Assembly (NCBI GenBank): GCA_000507305.1
Contig: DF239796.1
Coordinates: 98,897 to 162,896 of the forward strand
From: Breviolum minutum Mf 1.05b.01
Lineage: Eukaryota > Sar > Dinophyceae > Suessiales > Symbiodiniaceae
DNA: 64,000 nt
Reading direction: 5' to 3'
The notes beneath the pieces are model-generated. The model was not told where the DNA came from and searched no databases. It was given only the letters and a program-made list of their open reading frames with translations. Numbering within the stretch: the stretch's first letter is position 1; each line of letters opens with the position of its first letter. This document shows positions 11,001-25,200 of this stretch, piece by piece. The position numbers and the translations under genes are program-made.

Positions 11001-14000
11001 TCCTATAGGTGTGAAAAATATTCCAAGTTGCCAATTTTGGTGTTCAAATGGTTTGCTCGGATTTATTTTGTTGGTGATTTTTTACGTTGTACCTTTTTGT
11101 ACCATGGGATTCATCACCATTTGATGGATAACATGTTTCCTTTTTCCACGCATCAAACAAGCAAATCCAAGTTTTTGAGGACCCAAATAGACATCAAATA
11201 GACAGCCCCTGCTATAAAACAGGTTCAAACTCACCCCTGGATTGGAGGGTGTTTACTGTTGATTCTGCGGTGAAACAGTCAAGTGTTATCCCCCTGTTAG
11301 TAGGGTATAAAACCCTACATGTCTTACCAGCACCTGTGAGTAGGCAGATATACTAGATGTAAACCACCTTGGAGGGTGGTGGTAAAGGCACGGGGGTGGG
11401 GGGGCAATAAAAACGTAATTTTTGTGTTCAAATGTTCAACCCCTTGGTGGTTTTACATTCGGCCAAAATCCCTCAAACATATTCCCAGAAAAAAAGTATA
11501 TATGTTTCAACTTTTCATGCCAGGGTGGTGTTCGCAGGTGAGAATATGTTCGAATCATTCAAATACCTCCCCTATTTGGCCAAGAAACTCCATAATATTA
11601 TATGTATTCGGTGTATATATATATATACAGAATATATATGTATATATGTATATGTACATATTTATGCACTTGTCATGCGTGCCTAGCTCAATCTTTCTCC
11701 AAGAAAGCAAGCATCCCATAAGATGCATGATGTATAGTATCTTCACTTACTATCCATGCTCCCATGAAAATCCAACTATCAGTGGATCGGCATACATCAT
11801 GTCCCAGTCATGACAGCCCCCAGTTATATAGAGATTATAATAAGTGAGACCATCCCAAAAGGAAACTTTCACAAATTTCATCTTCCAACCATTCCAACCA
11901 TCCATTTTCAGGTACGAAACTGACGTTAGTTTCAGGAAGATAAACGGCCCGGACGGCCAACCGAGGCGAAAGACAAAGGTACTCCCGGCCTCGTGGGCTT
12001 TTGGAAGCAGGTGACCCGGCAGGGGTGGTTTTCGGGGTGGAAACTTTCAGGAGGTCCGGTCGGACCGGGTCCGAGCTGTTGATGGTTCAAACCGGTTGAG
12101 TGAATGGTAGTTGATCCCACTATTTACAGGGATTTTACACATACCATGTGGTGCAGGATTTTTTTCATCAACAGGAGTCATGAAAAAATAAAACGTTTTA
12201 CTACATTCCATTGAATTCTGGTTGTTAAATCAGAATCCTTATCATGGTTTATTGCAATCTCCACGCAATTAGGATGATATCATGGATGACGCAGAGGAGG
12301 ATGCGAAAGAGGTGAAAAAGTCCGGTGCCAAACATCGTCGCGAGTTCTACACTTCATGTCGGTCTCGATTCATGACGAACATTGCCCGAGCCAACGTGAC
12401 AACACCAGCTGGCAAGGCATTTCAGCGGTTCATGGAATTTTGGAACCTACTTGAAGGCACTCCGATGTTTTCAAGTAGGCAGAGCTCTGAGTACGACGAA
12501 ACGGTGCTCAAACATCTGGCTCTGATTGGCGAGGAGAACATTGGGTGTGCCATACATTTGGCCACGGCATGCTTGAAGTCCACGGAACGACTGCAGTTTG
12601 TCAAGCTGCTGGTTGATGTGGCAGTCGAGCTAGACTCAAGGGCTGGGCGCCTATCATATGCACGAGCGACAGAGCTTCTTGGAAACGTTTTACTACATTC
12701 CATTGAATTCTGGTTGTTAGATAGGGATCCTTATCATGGTGTTATGATAATCTCCACACAATTGGGTAGTATAATCACCTATATACCCTAAATAACAAGG
12801 GTTGTTTCATTGCTCAGATATGTGGTTTCTATATTCAGTCTAAGGTAATACCAACAGACCCCTAGAACATACCGCAAATACCAAAAGTCCACATATGACA
12901 GGATTCTCAGACCATAAACAGGTGGGATCAAGGGTCCCGGGTATGTTCCAGGGGCATGCTGGAATTTTCGAAAGATTCAGGGTTTGCCTGGTTCAGAGTT
13001 CATGTCCCTTTTTCTCTTGTTCCGGAAAGGGTGAGGTTGCTATACATCACCCTTTAGTGGGGTCTTAAAATGATGATAAACCACCTGCTACATATGGTTT
13101 GATACGTTGAAACATGGTGTTGTTATATGTTTCATTCATTTTTGTTCCAGATCTATGCTTTCGAAAAATCACAACGTGACGTAAATCCCTCACCTCAACG
13201 ACGGCAAGCATTCTACCGGTATACTTGGATTTGTTTAGTTGGTGATGTTTTGCGGATTGTACCATGGGATTCATCACCATTGTTCACTACCATTTGGTTA
13301 TATAATATGTTATCACTATGTTTGGAACTTTCTCCAAGCATCGAACGTGCAAATCCAAGACCACTTTTTATCACCAAAACCACAAGCAGTCATCCATCTG
13401 AAAAAATTTGTCCAATTTGAGAGGCCATGAAGAACTTGCCTGCACTGGAAGATCACATAGAGGACCCCAGTTGTCGTTTTCCTTATCCGACATACGAGAT
13501 TGGCCCCGGATCCGGTTAGAAATGAAGTTAGAATCCCTAGGGTTTTAACCCCAGTTGCCCATTTTATAAGGCGATTTATAGGGGTTACAACCCCATTCAT
13601 AACTGGTAGGGGCCGATCTTGTAGCGATGGAGAGGTTTTTTGGGGCGGTTTGACTTATGGTAAAAGGCCCCCCCAAAACAAAGAAGTATCGAAGTGCAGG
13701 GTGGAAAATGGAAAGCATGATTCTTGGATTTATTTAAGGTGATTGTTTACTTTCTACCAAGGTAAACCATCATTGGGGGAATATGTTTTTACTTGTTCCA
13801 AGCATCTTAAGCAAATCTAAGATACCCTTGAGATTGGGGAGATTGATAATATTGACCTACAGTGTGAAGGAATATTCCACTTGGAGGATCATCCCATGAC
13901 ATGTAAGCGGTTAATAACCATGGTTAGGAACCGTCCCCTAAGTAGGGTTGCTCCCCTTCCAAATGGCCTAAATGGCTCGTAAATTGGTGGTTTCTATGTG

Positions 14001-17000
14001 GTTTCTAGCCCCCTACTGACTGGGATGTTCCTCCACGCAGGGACTCCCAAAAGTTTGACCCCCATTCACATATACTACTTGCATACCACTGCCATACAAA
14101 TCCCTTGAAATATGGGAATGATATGGGTCCCGCTTATGGGAAAGGGGGTCCGACTATTGGGGGCTTGTGCAGAAATCCCTAACATTGATACCATAAACAT
14201 CAACGATCCATGGATCGGTATACCTATACCAGTCCGTGCTCTGACATTGGTACCCTATTTGTTTGTGTGAAAAAATGAAAAATTCTCAAGTAATATTAAA
14301 ATGATGATTCATTTCCGTTGTAGACTATTAAGATGAATCCTAATCTAGTGATTGTATACTACGTTCCCCTTTAAAAAACTAAAGGCCATGCATCATGCAA
14401 CTTCAGGGTGGCCCGCAAAGTCGAAGTCGGCTATTTTTTTTGGAACGACCTTTCCGAAAAGACCATTGCTTTAGGGGTTCACAATCAACAATTCTAGGGG
14501 GCCTATTCTTGCAATGGTCTTTGAGTTACAGGGGTGATGTTCTTACTTTTGTTTTCACAAAGATCCTTGGGGTTGAGATGATCCAATCTACCCTTTCCCG
14601 TCAAGGGTAGCATTACATTACCCACTAACAGTGAAACGTTCACTAAAACCCCATGTGTTGGGTTTACCCCCCAGGATGCAATCGTCACCACCGGGGGATG
14701 ACATTCCATTTACTATAGTAGCAATTGTAAACCTAAACCTTCACTTTGTACTATAGAATCCCGGGTGTTTGGGGAATGATCCAGTCCGTCTGGTTCAGTA
14801 GGAACTGATGGAAAACAAAAAAAATGGTCAAGTAAAAACATCATCAAAATGCCTGGTGAGGAGTGGGACGAGCCAGTTCTGGACTATTGTCATCCAGCCT
14901 CAGAAGATCCCCCAAATGATTCAAAAAATGACTTACCCTCCCTAGAACTAACAGCTTGCCCCTGAAAATAGTCCGAATCCCAAAAGGAAATTTTTGTCTT
15001 CCAACTTCATCCATTTTCAGGTGCGAAACATGTTAGTTTCAGGGGAGGAAAACAAAAATCAGTGCTTTGGGATGGCTAATTTTGTTTCTGCTGCCAATTC
15101 AAATGGGCCATGTTTTCATGACACATGTTTCTCTCAGGTTTTTGTGTGGGCCCACCGGCAAGAATCGTTCACTGACCTGCTTTTGCTGGGAACTAACATA
15201 TCTTACGGTTAACTCAGCTGGTCGCACACTGGTCGCACCTTCAAACCCTGCCATGGGTCAAGGTTGAAAGACGACTTAGCCTCTACCTTCTGGAGTGGAT
15301 CATGCTTAGTTTCCCACAGTAATGGCATAACTAGGTGGCGGTTTATGTTCATCCCTATTGGGGGAAGATTCCCATTTTGACGATCATATTTTTCAGATGG
15401 GTGGTTCAACCACCAACTAGCAGGTATCCAACAACTGAGGTTTTTTAACGGATTTTTTTCTGGGGTCAAATTCATCTCCTTTACAAGGATTTCCACGTAG
15501 ATTACCCTTGGCCAGATGAATGGATCCAAAGTGAGCGTCCTTCAAAAATGGGGCCAAAAAAACGGTTCTTTAGGAGATTTTAGCGGGGATTAATACTACC
15601 TAGTTATATGGGGATTATAACAAGCCATGATAGGGATTCCCTGTTAAACAACCAGGATTCAATGGAAAATAAGGCCGGGTTTTCTTCATGGATCCAAGTA
15701 TGGTTTTGTTTCTTTCGCTTTTGAGAGGACCATGAAGCATGAGCACATGTGTGGAGATACTGTATTGCTTTTGATCATGATTATACAGTATATTTAGTTA
15801 CGTTTACATGCATCTAACCAACCAAACAGATGCCCACAACTGAAAAAATAACATCCGATGTTTGTTTCTTGTCCCCCGAAACTGTTGGTTTATGGAATGC
15901 GATTGTTTTGTTGTTGATGTTTTTGGGGAAATTCCCAGCTTTGGCAAGTTACTGCCTATGCCAACGTAGGAAATCCAAAACAAACACTCCGAGAAGATGA
16001 TTTTCAGTCGTGAAGTGCATATCTCACTGGGCACTGTGCACCTTGAAAAACTCAGCCAGGCTCACAGTCCCTGACTTGGAGCACCACCAAACATTGAAAT
16101 TTGCCCGGGACAACCTTGTGCAGTGGGCAAAGCAAATGGTGCAGGAGCAGACGAAGCAGAATCCATCACAGGATGATTTGAAGCAGATGATCTACAAGCT
16201 TCAGCAGGCGGCCTCACATTGACATTAAGATCCCAGAACTTGGATTTGTTTCGTGGGTGCTTTTACAGATTCTATATCATCAATCACTATGTTTCACCAG
16301 CATTTGTGGAATTTTGTTTGAAACTTTTTCCAGGCATCGAAGAGTCGCAAAATCTAAGAGACAGAATCTCACCTCCAGGAGTCTCATAGTGATTCCTTTG
16401 AGCGGTACCGAGCTGACCCTGGTTATTTGCTGTATATAAGGGATAATACCCAGTCATATAGGGATAAAAAATAAGCCATTATTAGGATAACCAGGATTCA
16501 ATGAAATGCCATAAGATCATAACGGTTTTGAATGTTAGCCCTGGCTCATTTGTTCGGACCACAGTTGTTGAATTTTTCGACTCCAAGATCCTTAGAGGGG
16601 TTTCATAATTCCCAATTTGACTTTAACAATGGATGGTTTGAAAACACCACCACTACTGACCTCAGTGAATTGCATAAAAACCACCTTTTTCATCAGAGAG
16701 GCCTCTCCACTTGGGTCATTGGTTGGTGGTCATCATGTTTCACGTTAAGTGAGCAATGAAACAAACCCTGGTTGTTTATTTCATGGAAAGTGGCCGTGGG
16801 CTCAAGTTGCCGTCTTCCTGAACCAACGGAGCCGAGGTAAAGACATTACCAAGTCCTGGTTGGATGACACGGACCGACCGTCGCCGTTCAAACGGTGGAA
16901 CGGGGTGGTGGTGGTGAGCGTTGCCGTTTTGGGGTTTGTCACAACCCAAACAGTGTAGAAACGATATGAAAACTGCACACTTCAAAAAAAGTTGCTGTCC

Positions 17001-19247
17001 AGTGCTTTGAAAGGTTGCAGATTCTACCCATGGATAGTAGTCTTGCCGTCATCAAGGATAGAAATGGAAGATCTAATTAATGGAACATGGCAAATCGAAG
17101 GAATGGGGTAACTGCCCTTTCTCCCATGATCATGGAAGTGCAAATTTACCCTGATATTGGAGGGACCCATTTTCCGTTTCCATGATTGTGGGAGGAAGAC
17201 GAGTAACCCGAAGAGTACCGCTGAAAGAATCGGTCCCTTAAATTGTCGATTGTAAGCCGCCCTCCTAAATTTCGACTCTCAAGGGGGTATGTAATGAGTC
17301 ATTTTTTGAGTCGATGCCTGGGACCCCACTGGAAGAACCTGTAGGATCCATAGAGCTTCCTAAATTGGATGATGGCTTGATCTTTATGGAATCTTGACGT
17401 AGGTAAATATACAATCCTCTGGGAGGGTGAAAATCTACAGTGCTTTCTGAGTTACCTGGAACAATAGATCACTAGGTGTTGGTTTCAGATATTTTGTATT
17501 TTCACCCCTACTTGGGGAAATGATCCAATTTGACTAATATTTTTCAGATGGTTGAAACCACCAACCAGATCACCACCGTGATACAACGCATGTTTTTTGG
17601 GTTCCGGAAGAAGTGGCAGGCAGCATTCATCACCCAAAAATGGCAATCTTATCCCACTGACAGGGGCCTTGACTTTACCCATGTTGAATCAAACCATGTA
17701 AATCCATGGTAACATAGCATGATCTATCCCTAACATTGCCTTGTTTGGGTTGGTAAGCTGACCCCTGATATACCAGGTCTGCAACTAACGGTTGGACCCT
17801 TAAAATGACGGTGTCCAAGTCCGGTCTTTGAGTAATGTTAGCTTGGCAAGGAGAACCCGCCCAAGCCAAGAAAGACCCCCCCTTAAAACATGCTGACATC
17901 TTGGATTTGTTTTGTTGGTGACTTTTTTACTTTGTACCATGGTAAATCACCATCAAACCACCATTTGGGAGAAAATGTTTGGAACTTTCTCCAAGAACCT
18001 TATGCAAATCCAAGTGAATAATGCGAACATAGTTTTGACATGTTTTGACGATTCATTTTTTCGAAATGATACTGTATGGGGAAGATCGTCTTCCAGAATC
18101 TTTTCTCTGCAACAGTTCCAAACGTTTTTTTGGATGTGAAAAAAAACACTGCCGTCATAGACATGGTTATGGGTTTACCCGACCATTTCCCATATGAAAA
18201 CTTGTAATCCTCAAAAACCCTGTTTATGTGCAGCTAAGATTTCAAACCCATACCCTGGTTGCAGTGTTTTTGCCCCATCCCAGCGTCATCCGCGTCATCC
18301 AACCCCAAGCCTGCGAGGATTTGGCCAAAGGTTTTAAACTTAGCTTTCACTTTGTGGAAAATCCTTACTTCACCAACACAGAGATTACCAAGGTAGGTTG
18401 GTTTTTCTTTGGATGGGGTTTGGTAGCGAGTTAAGGGGCTGCAAGGTGGGCCTAGCCTAAAGTCACCATGCAGTTATAATAGTAGGGTTATAACTAAGCC
18501 CTATAAGTATAGTGAAATTTCACCCCAGTGAAAGCCATTTATTTTGGGCCATTTGTAGGGGTTACAACTCCATTTATAACTTGTTGGAATGGGCCCACCT
18601 TGTACCTAGGCCTGGGTTTTGATCTTAGCACATCTTAGATGTCAAGATAAATCTTGGGAGGAAGGATTTTTTTGGTCGAGTTTATGGTTTGAACCTCAAA
18701 GTTGTGGATTTTTGTGGTATTTTGTTTTTGGCGGCTGCCAGAAAGGAGTGGGAGAAAGGAGTGGGATTTCTTAGGTTCTTATCCCATAAGATCCATGCAT
18801 GGTATATTTACCTACATTTGGTTGAGTTTGATGGTCAATGTAGGTAGATATACCATACATGGGATCCTATTGGTACAGGAACTGGTTTCTTGAAAGACTA
18901 CATCACCCCTAGTTGGAGAAGATGATTTTCAAGTTGGCGAATATTTTTCAGACTGGGTAACGAGTGCCCGTACTCACCAACTAGGTTTGACTGATTTCCA
19001 AATCGGGTTATAAATCACACTTACAAAGAGGTGATCTAAAGTCATGAAACTCTAAGGTTGCCCTCCCAATGCCAGTCCCTCACGAAGGCAGAGCGAAGAC
19101 ACTGATGGATCCACAGGTGTGAAAAAGTCTCCTCTTTCTCTCTCTTTCATGCCCTTTGACTTACGGCCCACCTATCTATCTATGTATCAAGCTATCTATC
19201 TATCTATCTATTTTTATCTATTTGCTTATCTATCTAATCTCTATCTA

Positions 19248-19278
<31 letters not shown>

Positions 19279-22200
19279 TTCTTTCTTTCTATCTATCTAT
19301 TTCATCAAGTTATCTATCTGACTTGGACGTGCGCCTCGGGCAACACTTTTTCGGCATGTGATCTTCCAAATATGGTTCTAAAATGGTGTGTTTCAATATT
19401 TTGAAGCGGAAATGTGCTACGCGCCATAACTAAGTGCACTTTTTCGGCATCTACCAAAAGTGGTCCGAAAATGGTGTGTTTTAGGTGTGTTTTGTACATT
19501 TTGACATGGACACATGCTTCGCATACAACGGAATGCAACTTTCAATTTCTCATCTGGCGAGATGGCTCGGTGCCCACCGCGAGCAACTGGTTGTTTTTTG
19601 GCCTTCTCTTTTTTCAAAGCAACCTTCGGGAAGGACCATGCGCGATCCTTCTTGCAAGATGGTTTGGAAAATCTGGGCTTTCCTCTTTGTGAGTGAATAA
19701 AATCGATCCGCTATATTTTGCTTGAATTGCCACACTGTGGCTTTGCATGGGACAAAACTGTTAGCAGCTAGCCTTTGAGCGGGGGGCGGGGTGGGCGGAC
19801 CAACGAATCGGAAAAGAGATTTTACACAAGACTTTCAACTTGGAAGGTTGTAAACGTCGGAAGGCTTTGCACAAGATTTATCGGCAGAACATGGAAGGTT
19901 TTACACTAGATTTTGCGCATGGAAGATTTTCAACTGCACAAGATTTTGCCGCCATTGCATGTCAGTGCATTTTTTCCGTGCAGTGTGTGAAAGTTTTGCT
20001 TCTCGACTTTCTTAATTAACATTTCGTACACCTGACGCACTGCGGGTGGAGCACAAGCGTGTAAAGAGGTAGGAATTGAAGAAGAGAGACAATCCAAAGA
20101 TCTGACATGTTACAGGAAGTGTCCGGCATCGAGGGCCGCCTTGTCAGCCCTGTCCTCACAGGAGGCGAGTGTTTGGGTTCTGGGGTTTGCATGGCACATG
20201 CCATACTTTGGCAGGTTTTGGGCAGCCTTCAACAAAGCCCAACCCATCGGTGCCATCTGGGTTGGGCAAGCACGAGTGAAAGTGACCAGCTCGTCGGAGT
20301 CACCAGTGCCCGGTCAGAAGACTCCGAACCCAACGGAGATATGGACAGTTCAACAAGCAAAATGGAGGTCCGGGAAACCACGAGCAAACGACCAGTGCGG
20401 TCAGAAGACTCCGAACCCGGTCAAAGCCGCGTCATCAGTCCGCGTCATCAGTCCGCGTCGGAAGAACACCTCCTTCTTGCTAAGAACCCATTTGCAAATG
20501 GAGGTCCGGGAAACCCATAACTGGCATTTCGGCAGATCATCAATGCAGCTTTGTGCATTGAAGGTTCGGAGGAACACAGCGCCGTCCTGCTGTGCCAAAC
20601 GGTTGATGGGTGTTTGCCACCTTTGCGCTTTGAAGCCATTCAGATCTTGATCACCCGGCTCCTCTGTATGCTTGCATCCTTGGAGCTGGTGCGCCTCAAC
20701 GCTCGGGCAGGGGCACTGCCCACCTTTTCGAGGCACCGCTCGTGGTCCCCCGTTTGTCGCAAAACTTGCCTTGGCGATGTCGCCGGGCAAGTGTATTTCA
20801 ATCATTTGTACCTATCAATATTTGCGTCGGCGTTGGCACCTAGCAAGTGTGAGTTCAAGTATCCGAACACAGATAGCTCGCACCAGGCAGTGCACGACTG
20901 GGCCGGCCCCAATGGCTGCAAGGGTATGGTGCTCCACCTCTTGCTGGACGCCATACCCTTTTGGTAGAAGCAAGGTTTCGTCGAGGTGGAAAACAATTTG
21001 ACAGGATTGTTTTGGGCGCGTTGGCGCGTTGAAGCCAAGTACCACATTGCTAGGGAGTGGGGTCCACCCTCAGAGTCATTGCTTGATCTTAGGAAAGTTT
21101 GTGATTAAGGAACACCTTTCAAAAAATCTAAAACGTCAGATGCAGAATTAGCTGGCCTGGTCTTTCATGGAGCAACTTCACAGCCGGGGGCTTCACATTA
21201 CCAAATTCAGTTGTTGTCCCAACTTCAAAGCCGGAGGAGGACGTTGCGAAGGTCCCTGCCGAACATCCCAAGCTTCGCGTCTGGTTCGGCAAGGGCACCG
21301 CGAACACCAGAACGGCGCGTGTTTTTTTTGGCGGAACTTTCTTTTTTTCGATTTTGGTTTGAAAATGTGTGTCACGCCACAGCCGCATTCATTTTTTTGA
21401 CCATAATTTCCCAAAGTAGCACTAACCCCCTTCATGATTTCAACATTTTGACTTGTAAACTTGCGTCGCGCCGCAGCCGCATTCCATTTTTTTGACCATA
21501 ATTTCCCAAAGTAGCACTAACCCCCTTCATGATTTCAACATTTTGACTTGTAAACTTGCGTCGCGCCGCAGCCGCATCCATTTTTTTGACCAGAATTTCC
21601 CAAAGTAGCCGTAACCCCCTTCATGATTTCAACATTTTGACTTGTAAACTTGCGTCGCGCCACAGCCGCGTCCTTTTTTTTTGGACATCAGAACTTCCCA
21701 AAGCCATCTCCTCATATTGTCGGAAGTTTGACTTCCTTCGATCAGGGGATGATGGTGGTTAATACCCCCTCAATAACTATGGTTATTTCAAAATTTCTTG
21801 GGTGAAACGTGGCATTGGGGGTTCGCCTCGCTTCAGATTTTCATGATGGATCTTTGAAATCCTTTAATGAGGAGTTTTCCGAGAAAGTTCCTTAGCACCG
21901 CACTTGCTTAACAAATCCACAGCAAACTCATGAGATGTTAATTTCGGAGAACTTTGGAAACACATATTACCCTCTTAATGACACCCCGTTTCATGGCCTG
22001 AAAACAAGTGGCTGGTTTTGACACCCGATTCACCCGACATATGATCGGATTCGTACACTACCAACTTTTAGATCCTACGTTCGGCATAAAAGGAACATCC
22101 CAGCACCGAGTATTGGAGTTTGGCCAGGAAAAAAGGGTCTCCTAACCCATAGGGTCCATGGGACTGACATATTTACCTGCATGAATGATTAAATTCTATG

Positions 22201-25200
22201 GTAACTGCAACTAAATATTGCATAATTACAAATTCACATCTTTATACCAGCCCCATGGATCGTATGGCTAAGGGAAGACGGACCCAATGGAAGATGATAA
22301 CTGGGAACCTGATCGGGTTTGTTAGGGAGGCTATATCGAAGCTTTGGGAGTCATATGAAAACCATAGGGAAGATGATGGACACCCCTCCCCCTTCACAAT
22401 CACGAATCACAAAAATAAACGAAACATTTAATATGGAACCTGAAACTCATGATTTCCAAAGGAATATCCTTTTCCAGGGGCTGATTTTCAGGTTCCATGT
22501 CCAACATCCGGCATGTAATATCGTGTCATTCCTCTAGGGAATCTCGTTCCAAAACTTGGCAAAGTTTTTTGAACGCCAACCATGAGAATCCTACAAGTGC
22601 CCACGGAAATAAGGCCGTTATAAGTTATAAGTGGCATTGCGGGGGTGGGCATCTCAGATTCCCATGAGCCACGCCACAGGAATACTATGTGAAGGAAGAG
22701 AATCCTTACACTGGAGAGATGACCGCCAAAGAAATCAAGGCGTCCGCTTGAGCAATGAAAAATTCCTGGTTGTTTAGGGTTTTTGAGGGATCGTACTATG
22801 CAGTTATGTGGGATTATAATAAGCGACTATAAGGACCCCATTAAACAAACAGTACAGTATAGTGGAAAGTAAGAAGTTCGAAGGTTTTTTGGTGGGTTTT
22901 GTGAGCCATTACAACCAAAGTCTAACCCAATCTTTAGGGGACGTAGGATCACCATGGTTACTAACCAGCTACTAAGCGGGATGATCCTCCAAGCATTCAA
23001 AGATGTCTTGGAATGGTTGGATTTTCCTGAACAGAATCCGACAGAAGCCACTTGGGGATGGTCAAAACTTTGATGCATGGTGATGAATTTGTTGGTTAAT
23101 AAAGTTTATATATCTGAAATATGTCTACCGCATCCAACTTGCTTCAATACACTACTTGGTTGTTCTTCAAAAAACTTTTTTTTTCGGGTTTTGTTCCCTT
23201 TTTCCCGTAGAAAACAACTTCGAAACCATATGTTACACCTGTTTGAGCTCTGCTATACCGCCCCCAGCGTGAACTTCACGAAAATCGCCGTAAGTTGTGC
23301 CATGGCTTCAGGTAAACCAGTCAAACTTGATTTTTTGGGGGAATAAAAATCACCTGATGATGGTTATATGAACCATGAGTTATCTTGGTTGGTTAAAAAC
23401 AGAGATTCTTCAAAATGGTTTATTGAAATCATCCTTGGGCTGGTAGAATCTCATCCCTCAAAAAGCCTGTATAGCCTAAACATGTTTTTTCATTGATCAT
23501 TGAAAGTTTTGTGTTTTTTTTATCTGGTCCTGGCCGGTCTCGAGAACATTCCTACCAAAAGCATGCGACCGTCGACCGTAGGCCTCCACCATTGACTGGA
23601 AACCAGGGAAGGATGTGACCGTCGAGAAGGTGGTGTGTTTGTGGATGAACGGTTGATGGTCGATGGTCCGTTTCGTACTGAAGTCCTCATACAAGGTGGA
23701 GTTGCAACCCTGGAGTTACTCATTTATAAGGCCATTTACAAACAACCAATTTCTTACGTTTTGTTTAGTTGGTGATGTTTTACGGATTCCATCCCATGGT
23801 AAATCATCATGAAAAACACGTCATGTGGGATAATTTTTTGGGGTACTTTTTCCAAGCATTTTTGTGATGCGTTTTAATGAGCTTTGACTCGGCTGTGCAA
23901 ATCGTGACGAGCAAATTGGCAACACATGACCAATTTCCTTACTAAATGAGGAGCAAATGAGCAAGCAACAAGGTGGGTTGAGCACCAACCCGGTCAAGGA
24001 TGTCCATTTCCCGTACTAAATGAGGGGCAAAGGATCACAACTGGTTTGTGCTTAAGCATTGACCAGTTACACTGGTGGTTCGAGGTGCGATGTTAAGTAA
24101 TTATGACATGTGATAATGGTGTGTTAGTTGATTTGGGAATTAAGTCCTAGCCTGTAATTATATATGATGGGGATTATATATTCGGGATTATCATAGATTA
24201 TTAGCGAAAAAAATGCTATTCACGGAGGGATGACGAGTGTTCAACGTGTTTTTTTTGTTGCACTTCTCGGAGTTTAACATAGCGTACCTGATAAGTTACC
24301 AGGACCCAAAAGGAAAGGAGTGTCTTCCAACCGTCCATTTTCTGGGGCTCTTGCTGTTTGACTTAGGGGGTGTATTGCTTGCTCCGAAAAAAAATATCCA
24401 ATGATATGAAGATGGAAGTTCTACGAAGTTCTGAAAAGAACTTGAGGACGAGATTAGTATGGAAGCTTCTTAAACAAAGGGGGGTGATTTCTTTATTCCC
24501 AGATACTCAATGTATGGTCTATTTACCTTCATGAATGGTGAATTTCTATGGTAAATTCCAGGTAAAAATACTGTTGATGGTTCAGAAATCCCAAACAACC
24601 ACCTCGGATGTATAGAACCCTATAAATAATGGGACAAACGGAACTACCAAGCTCAACTGGTGAATGCCGGATTTCTGAACCATCAACAGGATCATACATT
24701 GAGTGTTTAGGTATAGATTTCTTTTTGGACTCCATACCCAATGACGAGACACCCGCATTAAACGTCTATATTAACCTACCCTCCCGACCGCCAACTCCAG
24801 AAGGAAAATGTTCTCTTCCAACCATTGACCTTCAAGAGCTATATGTGAATGCGAGTTTCACGGATGGTATATCAATATTCTCAGCTAATTGATGTGAAAC
24901 TCGCATTGATTTATTGATGTTCCAAAGGACTATGTGAATTTCAGTTATAGTATATCAATACCCTCAGCTATGTCGCTTCGCCTTTCACATCCATCCAGGT
25001 GGCCAAAAAGGTGAAAGGCGGAGGTGCTAAGAAAGCCAAGCAAAAGGGCAAGGCGAGGAATTTCCCGAAACGGCCCGGGGGGAGTCGGGCTCTGCAGTCA
25101 AGTCGAACCCTGAAAAAAATGGAGTGAAATGATTTTTATAGGGATTAGTTATAACGCCAGTTACCCATTTATAGGGACTATTAAGGGATCATGGTTAATA

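Noticed and set aside
21211..21762. ORFs with repeated NPLHDFNILTCKLAS
   Set aside because: Produced by the 94-95-bp tandem unit; frame is not kept across units.
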